Positions 59,339-64,000 of a stretch of 64,000 nucleotides of DNA are shown here, piece by piece. Both the position numbers and the translations under genes were made by a program. The DNA comes from Streptomyces xinghaiensis S187 (GTDB lineage Bacteria > Actinomycetota > Actinomycetes > Streptomycetales > Streptomycetaceae). Location of the stretch: the NCBI RefSeq assembly GCF_000220705.2, contig NZ_CP023202.1, positions 124,001-188,000 of the forward strand, read 5' to 3'. Below the pieces are notes generated by a model. That model had not been told where the DNA came from, did no database searches, and saw only the letters and a program-made list of their open reading frames with translations. Position 1 is the first letter of the stretch, and each line of letters begins with the position of its first letter.

Positions 59339-60769
59339 ACCTCCAAGCCCCGCATCCCGAACGTTCTGGCCGGCCGCTACGCCTCCGCGGAGCTCGCCGC
59401 CCTGTGGTCCCCCGAGTACAAGGTGACGCTGGAGCGCCGGCTGTGGCTGGCCGTCCTCCGCGCGCAGAAGGATCTCGGGATCGAGGTGCCGGAACAGGCC
59501 CTCGCCGACTACGAGCGGGTGCTCGACCGGGTGGACCTGGCGTCGATCGCGGAACGCGAGAAGGTCACCCGGCACGACGTGAAGGCCCGGATCGAGGAGT
59601 TCAACGCCCTCGCCGGCCATGAGCACGTCCACAAGGGCATGACCTCCCGGGACCTCACCGAGAACGTCGAGCAGCTGCAGATCCGCCTCTCCCTGGAGCT
59701 GGTACGGGACCGCGCGGTCTCCGTGCTGGCCCGGCTGGGGCGCCTCGCCGCCGAACACGCGGAACTGGTGATCGCCGGCCGCTCGCACAACGTCGCCGCG
59801 CAGGCGACCACCCTCGGCAAGCGGTTCGCGACGGCCGCCGACGAACTGCTGGTGGCGTACGGCCGGCTGGAGGACCTCCTCGGCCGCTATCCGCTGCGCG
59901 GCATCAAGGGCCCGGTCGGCACCGCGCAGGACATGCTCGACCTCCTCGGCGGCGACGCCGCGAAACTATCCGAGCTGGAGCGGCGGGTCGCCGCCCACCT
60001 CGGCTTCGGCCGGGCCTTCACCTCCGTCGGCCAGGTCTACCCGCGCTCGCTGGACTACGACGTCGTGACGGCGCTGGTGCAGCTGGCCGCCGCGCCGTCC
60101 TCACTGGCCAAGACGGTCCGGCTGATGGCCGGGCACGAGCTGGTGACGGAGGGCTTCAAGCCCGGTCAGGTCGGCTCCTCCGCCATGCCGCACAAGATGA
60201 ACACCCGTTCCTGCGAGCGGGTGGGCGGCCTCATGGTGATCCTGCGCGGCTACGCCTCGATGACCGGCGAGCTCGCCGGCGACCAGTGGAACGAGGGCGA
60301 CGTGTCCTGCTCCGTGGTGCGCCGCGTGGCTCTCCCGGACGCGTTCTTCGCCCTCGACGGCCTGCTGGAGACGTTCCTGACGGTGCTCGACGAGTTCGGT
60401 GCCTTCCCCGCGGTCGTCTCCCGCGAGCTGGACCGCTATCTGCCGTTCCTCGCCACCACCAAGGTGCTGATGGGCGCCGTGCGGGCCGGGGTGGGCCGGG
60501 AGGCCGCGCACGAGGTCATCAAGGAGCACGCGGTCGCCTCGGCCCTGGCGATGCGCGAGAAGGGCGCCGAGCGCAACGAACTGCTCGACCGGCTCGCGGG
60601 CGACGAGCGCATCCCGCTGGACCGCCCGCAGCTCGACGCACTCATGGCGGACCGCCTCTCCTTCACGGGTGCGGCGGCGGAGCAGGTGGCCTCGGTCGTG
60701 GCCCGGATCGAGGAGATCACGGCCGCGCGCCCGGAGGCCGCCGCGTACACCCCGGGAGCGATCCTCTGA
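59336..60769 (+). CDS. purB: Adenylosuccinate lyase
   Basis: A 477-residue fumarase-superfamily enzyme that cleaves adenylosuccinate and SAICAR in purine synthesis. It has IPNVLAGRYASAELAALWSP, GHEHVHKGMTSRDLTENVEQ, the catalytic loop VGSSAMPHKMNTRSCERVGG and LDRYLPFLATTKVLMGAVRA. The GTG at 59336 starts the conserved sequence behind a promoter with no leader. The next gene (glycosylase) begins within or just after its end. Confidence 0.95.
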   Translation: MTSKPRIPNVLAGRYASAELAALWSPEYKVTLERRLWLAVLRAQKDLGIEVPEQALADYERVLDRVDLASIAEREKVTRHDVKARIEEFNALAGHEHVHKGMTSRDLTENVEQLQIRLSLELVRDRAVSVLARLGRLAAEHAELVIAGRSHNVAAQATTLGKRFATAADELLVAYGRLEDLLGRYPLRGIKGPVGTAQDMLDLLGGDAAKLSELERRVAAHLGFGRAFTSVGQVYPRSLDYDVVTALVQLAAAPSSLAKTVRLMAGHELVTEGFKPGQVGSSAMPHKMNTRSCERVGGLMVILRGYASMTGELAGDQWNEGDVSCSVVRRVALPDAFFALDGLLETFLTVLDEFGAFPAVVSRELDRYLPFLATTKVLMGAVRAGVGREAAHEVIKEHAVASALAMREKGAERNELLDRLAGDERIPLDRPQLDALMADRLSFTGAAAEQVASVVARIEEITAARPEAAAYTPGAIL

Positions 60770-60873
60770 GGGGCGGGGAGTCCCGGGCGGGGCGGCGGCA
60801 CCCGGCACGCCGTCCGCCGTCCCGCCCGAGCCGGCAGGAACTGGAGGCGGCCCGCGACCGCACCGTCGACGAT

Positions 60874-61428
60874 GTGATCGCGCACAACCTGCGGGTGCTG
60901 TTCTGCGGTATCAACCCCGGTCTGATGTCGGCGGCGACCGGTCACCACTTCGCCCGGCCGGGCAACCGTTTCTGGCCCGTCCTGCACGCGTCCGGCTTCA
61001 CCCCGCGGCTGCTCCGGCCCGACGAGGAGCACGAGTTGCCCGCGTACGGGCTCGGCATCACCAATGTCGCCGCGCGCGCCTCGGCCCGGGCGGACGAGCT
61101 GAGCGACGAGGAGATGCGCGAGGGCGGGCGCCTGCTCGCGGAGAAGGTGCTGCGGTACCAGCCGCGCCGGCTCGCGGTGCTGGGAATCACGGCCTACCGG
61201 GTGGCCTTCCGGGACAAGGCGGCGGTGATCGGCCCGCAGGCCCGGGTGATCGGCCGGACGCAAATCTGGGCCCTGCCCAATCCGAGCGGCCTCAACGCGC
61301 ACTGGACGACGGCGACGATGGCGGAGGAGTTCGCCCGCCTGCGCGAGGCCGCCGAGCGCGACGAGCAGAACGAGCAAGGCGACCGGGACGAGCAGGACGA
61401 GTGGCCCGGCCCGCCGCCGGGCCGGTGA
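60874..61428 (+). CDS. mug: Mismatch-specific uracil/thymine DNA glycosylase (Mug-type)
   Basis: A 184-residue or longer DNA-repair enzyme excising U or T from G mismatches. Motif 1 is LFCGINPGLMSAATGHHFAR (with the Asn-for-Asp catalytic position), and motif 2 LPNPSGLNAHW. The GTG at 60874 is the first standard start in frame, but conserved sequence (RQELEAARDRTVDDVIAHNL) extends upstream to about 60829, and the frame is open to 60766 (CTG overlapping the purB stop). So the true start is non-canonical or shifted. The tail is Glu/Asp/Arg-rich. Confidence 0.82.
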   Translation: MIAHNLRVLFCGINPGLMSAATGHHFARPGNRFWPVLHASGFTPRLLRPDEEHELPAYGLGITNVAARASARADELSDEEMREGGRLLAEKVLRYQPRRLAVLGITAYRVAFRDKAAVIGPQARVIGRTQIWALPNPSGLNAHWTTATMAEEFARLREAAERDEQNEQGDRDEQDEWPGPPPGR

Positions 61429-61514
61429 GCGGGGCCCGAACGCCGTGACGGCGGCCGGGGCACGGCCGTGACGTACCCGCCCGCCGGGCGGGCCGGAAGA
61501 CCCGGGAGACGACG

Positions 61515-61558
61515 GCACCGGTGCCGGACCCCGACGAGGTGGGGTCCGGCACCGGTGC
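61515..61558. terminator. Strong bidirectional terminator
   Basis: A perfect 18-bp stem (GCACCGGTGCCGGACCCC and its complement at 61541-61558) with an 8-base loop, between the convergent glycosylase and surface-protein genes. Confidence 0.88.
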
Positions 61559-61586
61559 GCGTCCGGCACTGCCGGCGGGTGTTCCG

Positions 61587-62303
61587 TCAGCTCTCGCCGC
61601 GGGCCGCCCGGCGGCGCATCAGCAGGACGCCGCCCGCGCCCAGCAGCACCAGGGCCGCCGCGGAGGTGCCGATGACGGCGGAGGCGCCGGTCTCGGCGAG
61701 GTCCTCCTTGCCGCCGTCCGACGGGTTCTGGCCGGCCGTGTCGGCGGCCGTGGGCTCGTTCGACGGCTCCCCGGTCGTCTCACCGGCCGTCTCGCCGCCC
61801 GGCTCGGTGGACGGCTCGGTGGACGGTTCGCCCGAGGGCTCCTCCGACGGCTCGCCGGAGGGCTGGCCGGACGACCCGCCGTTGCCGCCCTCGTTCTCGT
61901 CCTCGCAGTCCGTCCAGAAGACCTTCTGCTTGGCCTTGCCCTTCTCGCCCTCGAACTTCCAGACGAGCTTGTAGTGGCCGTCGGGCAGCTTCAGGTCGTC
62001 GCTGCGGCCGTGCCCCTCGGCGTCGAGGGTCAGGGTGCCGGACTCGGCCTCCGTGCCCAGGGTGCCGGTGGGCGGCATCTCGAGGATCTTCCACTCGATC
62101 TGCTGGCCGCTGTCGAACTTGAACGCGTCCAGGTAGAAGACGCAGACGTGCGGCTCGTTCTTGACGAGCTCCTCGCCGGTCTCGGCGTCGTGGATCTTGA
62201 CGGTCCCGTTGTCACCGGGCGGGGTGGCGTACGCGACGGGGGCCAGCAGCAGGGAAGCCGCTGCGGCCGCTGCCACCGCACACGCCGAAGTGAGGCTGCG
62301 CAT
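61587..62303 (-). CDS. Sortase-anchored surface protein (LAETG)
   Basis: A 238-residue exported protein. The signal peptide is MRSLTSACAVAAAAAASLLL ending at YATP. The folded domain (about 30-140) has VKIHDAETGEELVKNEPHVC, VFYLDAFKFDSGQQIEWKIL, DGHYKLVWKFEGEKG with two Cys. A Glu/Pro/Ser/Gly spacer (PSGEPSEEPSGEPSTEPSTE) leads to the sorting signal LAETG, a helix (ASAVIGTSAAALVLLGAGGV) and RRRAAR. LAxTG is the motif of Streptomyces class E sortases. The ligand is unknown. Confidence 0.92.
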   Translation of the reverse strand: MRSLTSACAVAAAAAASLLLAPVAYATPPGDNGTVKIHDAETGEELVKNEPHVCVFYLDAFKFDSGQQIEWKILEMPPTGTLGTEAESGTLTLDAEGHGRSDDLKLPDGHYKLVWKFEGEKGKAKQKVFWTDCEDENEGGNGGSSGQPSGEPSEEPSGEPSTEPSTEPGGETAGETTGEPSNEPTAADTAGQNPSDGGKEDLAETGASAVIGTSAAALVLLGAGGVLLMRRRAARGES

Positions 62304-62534
62304 GGATCACCAGGTTTTCGAGAAAAGCGCCGGAAGCGGGGGGCGACGCCTCAGCTTCCAGCCATCTGTTCGGATAGGTCAAGCCAATCGGCCACCGCAT
62401 CAGCACCTTTGAGCCCGCGATGTCCCTTTGATCACCGGTAACGATTCAGCCTAGGGCACTCGTTCGACGTACATCCGCTCGAAAGAGGACATCGGAGCCG
62501 ACGGGCGGCGGCGCTCCGGCGGCGGCCGCGTGCG

Positions 62535-63026
62535 TCATCCCCGGGTCTCCGGGCTTCCCCGGCCGTCCCGGTCTCCGCGGTCCGGAGCCTCCGGGTCCTC
62601 CTCCGCCACGACGGCCAGCAGGCGGAGCGGTAACTCGCGGCCCTGCCGGCCGAGTCCGACGGCGAGCCAGCGGCCCCCGGCCCACCAGGCGTAGAGCACG
62701 CCGACCCAGCCGCAGAGCGTCGCCAGCGGCTCGGGAACCGCCTCGCCCTCGGCCGAGCGTATGAGGTGTTCGGTGAGGTCCAGGACCCGCGGCTCGCCCC
62801 AGCGCCTGGAGAGCAGGACGACCAGCGCCTCGCACTCGGCCGCGAACTGCTCCTCCGCCTCCCGCATCCGGGAACCGTCGTCCTCCCAGAACTCCTCGCT
62901 CACCCGCAGATCGGCCAGGTGGAAGCCCGGTCCGCCCTTTGCGCCGCGGGAGGGCCCGCCGCGCGCCGCCGGAAGGGGCCGGGCGCACAGCCGGTCGATC
63001 GCCGCGAGCTGTTCCACTGTGCTCAT
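62535..63026 (-). CDS. Hypothetical protein
   Basis: A 163-residue soluble protein of unknown family, well-formed: STVEQLAAIDRLCARPLPAA, FHLADLRVSEEFWEDDGSRM, REAEEQFAAECEALVVLLSR RWGEPRVLDLTEHL in succession, then VGVLYAWWAGGRWLAVGLGR and a charged tail. The Trp-rich end and acidic helices suggest a protein-interaction role. It is divergent from the dehydrogenase at 63173. Confidence 0.78.
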   Translation of the reverse strand: MSTVEQLAAIDRLCARPLPAARGGPSRGAKGGPGFHLADLRVSEEFWEDDGSRMREAEEQFAAECEALVVLLSRRWGEPRVLDLTEHLIRSAEGEAVPEPLATLCGWVGVLYAWWAGGRWLAVGLGRQGRELPLRLLAVVAEEDPEAPDRGDRDGRGSPETRG

Positions 63027-63172
63027 GGGTCCAGTGAACTACCCGTCACCGACAACCGGCCCCGGGCGCACGGGAGTCGGGCGGCGGCCCGGCCCTCGGC
63101 ACGCCCGCGCCGCCGGGACCCCGGGCCCGGTGTGGCAGGCTTCCGGCAGACCGGTACACGGAGGTGTGGGGC

Positions 63173-63919
63173 ATGGGGCGGGTCACCGTCGTCACGGGAG
63201 GCGGCCGCGGCATCGGAGCGGCGGTCGCCGTCCGTCTCGCGCGGGCCGGACACGCGATCGGCATCGGCTACGAGAAGGCGCGGGAGACGGCGGAGGAGAC
63301 GGCGGCGGCGGTGCGCGCCGAGGGCGCCGCCTGTGTGACCGTGCGGGTGGACACCAGTGCGGAGGACCAGGTCGACGCGCTGTTCGACACGGTGGCCGCC
63401 GGACTGGGCCCCGTCACCGGCCTCGTCAACAACGCCGGGATCACCGGGCCGCTGGGCCTGTTCGCCGAGACGGACCCGGAGGTGATGCGGCGGGTCCTCG
63501 ACGTCAACGTCATGGGCGCCCTGCTGTGCGCACGCCGGGCGGTGCGCGAGATGTCGACGCGCTACGGCGGTGCGGGCGGGGCGATCGTCAACATCTCCTC
63601 GTGCGCGGCCACCACGGGCAGCCCCGGCGAGTACGTCCACTACGCGGCGACCAAGGCGGCCGTGGACGCGATGACGAACGGGCTGGCCAAGGAGGTGGCG
63701 GCCGAGGGCATCCGCGTCAACTCGGTACAGCCCGGGATGATCCTCACCGGTATGCACGCCGCGATGGGCGACCCCGAGCGCCCCTGGCGCGACCCGGACC
63801 GGGTGCCGATGCGGCGCCCCGGTGAACCGGAGGAGATCGCGGGCGCCGTCGCCTGGCTGCTCTCGCCCGAGGCGTCGTACACGACGGGCGCGGTGCTGCG
63901 CGTCTCGGGCGGCCTCTGA
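63173..63919 (+). CDS. Short-chain dehydrogenase/reductase
   Basis: A 248-residue NAD(P)-dependent oxidoreductase. The nucleotide loop is VTGGGRGIGAA, then VNNAGITGP, the Ser in IVNISSCAATTGSP, YxxxK in YVHYAATKAAVDAM, and PGMILTGMHAAM after the active site. ATG 63173 is 8 bases after GGAGG; a GTG nine bases earlier is less likely. It resembles glucose-1-dehydrogenase/FabG-type enzymes; the substrate is unknown. The end of the gene lies near the window edge with 81 bases left. Confidence 0.92.
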   Translation: MGRVTVVTGGGRGIGAAVAVRLARAGHAIGIGYEKARETAEETAAAVRAEGAACVTVRVDTSAEDQVDALFDTVAAGLGPVTGLVNNAGITGPLGLFAETDPEVMRRVLDVNVMGALLCARRAVREMSTRYGGAGGAIVNISSCAATTGSPGEYVHYAATKAAVDAMTNGLAKEVAAEGIRVNSVQPGMILTGMHAAMGDPERPWRDPDRVPMRRPGEPEEIAGAVAWLLSPEASYTTGAVLRVSGGL

Positions 63920-64000
63920 TCCGGCGGCACGACCGCCGGTGTGGCGGCAGGCGGGCGCGGCCGGACGGCGGGGACGGAGCGGCCGGGACGTGCGCCGGTC

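Overview
The window is a high-GC actinomycete chromosome segment, almost certainly from a Streptomyces or close relative. The evidence is the strong third-position GC bias, many GTG/TTG starts and ATGA/GTGA overlaps, leaderless-type starts (purB, an SGNH hydrolase), a class E sortase-type LAETG surface protein, a cobalamin riboswitch in front of cbiMNQO, a c-di-AMP riboswitch in front of an NlpC/P60 hydrolase, and a gas-vesicle operon in the Streptomyces order gvpOAFGYZJLSK. About 70 genes are supported. By eye I saw no in-frame TTA codon, so nothing here looks directly bldA-dependent.

Layout. 0.2-6.2 kb: stress and accessory genes (two DUF2267 proteins, divergent XRE regulators, an ECF-like sigma factor with a coupled partner, a PRC-barrel protein, Hsp20 with a HAIR-like operator). 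6.3-11.1 kb: D-glucarate catabolism (gudD, kdgD, an SSS transporter) divergent from an IclR regulator, with two matching dyads between them. 11.2-15.1 kb: secreted serine protease, coiled-coil protein, DUF2277 and a secreted PI-PLC-like enzyme. 15.4-18.7 kb: cobalt ECF transporter cbiMNQO under an adenosylcobalamin riboswitch. 18.9-28.5 kb: envelope functions (SH3-like secreted protein, polytopic GT-C-like protein, cytochrome b561-like/molybdopterin fusion, methyltransferase-DUF2064-GT2 operon, two-component system, NAD-sugar epimerase). 28.9-30.7 kb: a two-gene permease. 30.9-38.6 kb: housekeeping genes (acyl-CoA dehydrogenase/TetR, peptide deformylase, murT-gatD, pfkA, CtaG-like).

38.8-44.5 kb: a complete ten-gene gas-vesicle operon on the minus strand. 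Its GvpY and GvpZ carry extreme charged tails. Next to it lies a decayed tnpB (IS200/IS605/IS1341 type) with its end hairpin.

45-48 kb: PlsC acyltransferase, an apparently orphan Phd/YefM antitoxin, a ClpP paralogue that has lost its catalytic Ser and His, a small partner gene, and the c-di-AMP riboswitch with its NlpC/P60 target. 48.2-53 kb: biotin genes bioF / bioB-bioA-bioD. 53-57.1 kb: an RHH antitoxin and degenerate Fic/Doc toxin pair, an orphan LolD-like ATPase and two tandem CNNM-family transport proteins behind a leader that can mask the ribosome site. 57.2-64 kb: RsbW-like kinase, small membrane protein, SGNH hydrolase, purB, a mismatch uracil-DNA glycosylase, the LAETG surface protein, a hypothetical protein and a short-chain dehydrogenase.

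The least explained items are the pseudo-ClpP locus, the charged-tail gas-vesicle proteins, the tnpB relic and several paired dyads with no assigned regulator.
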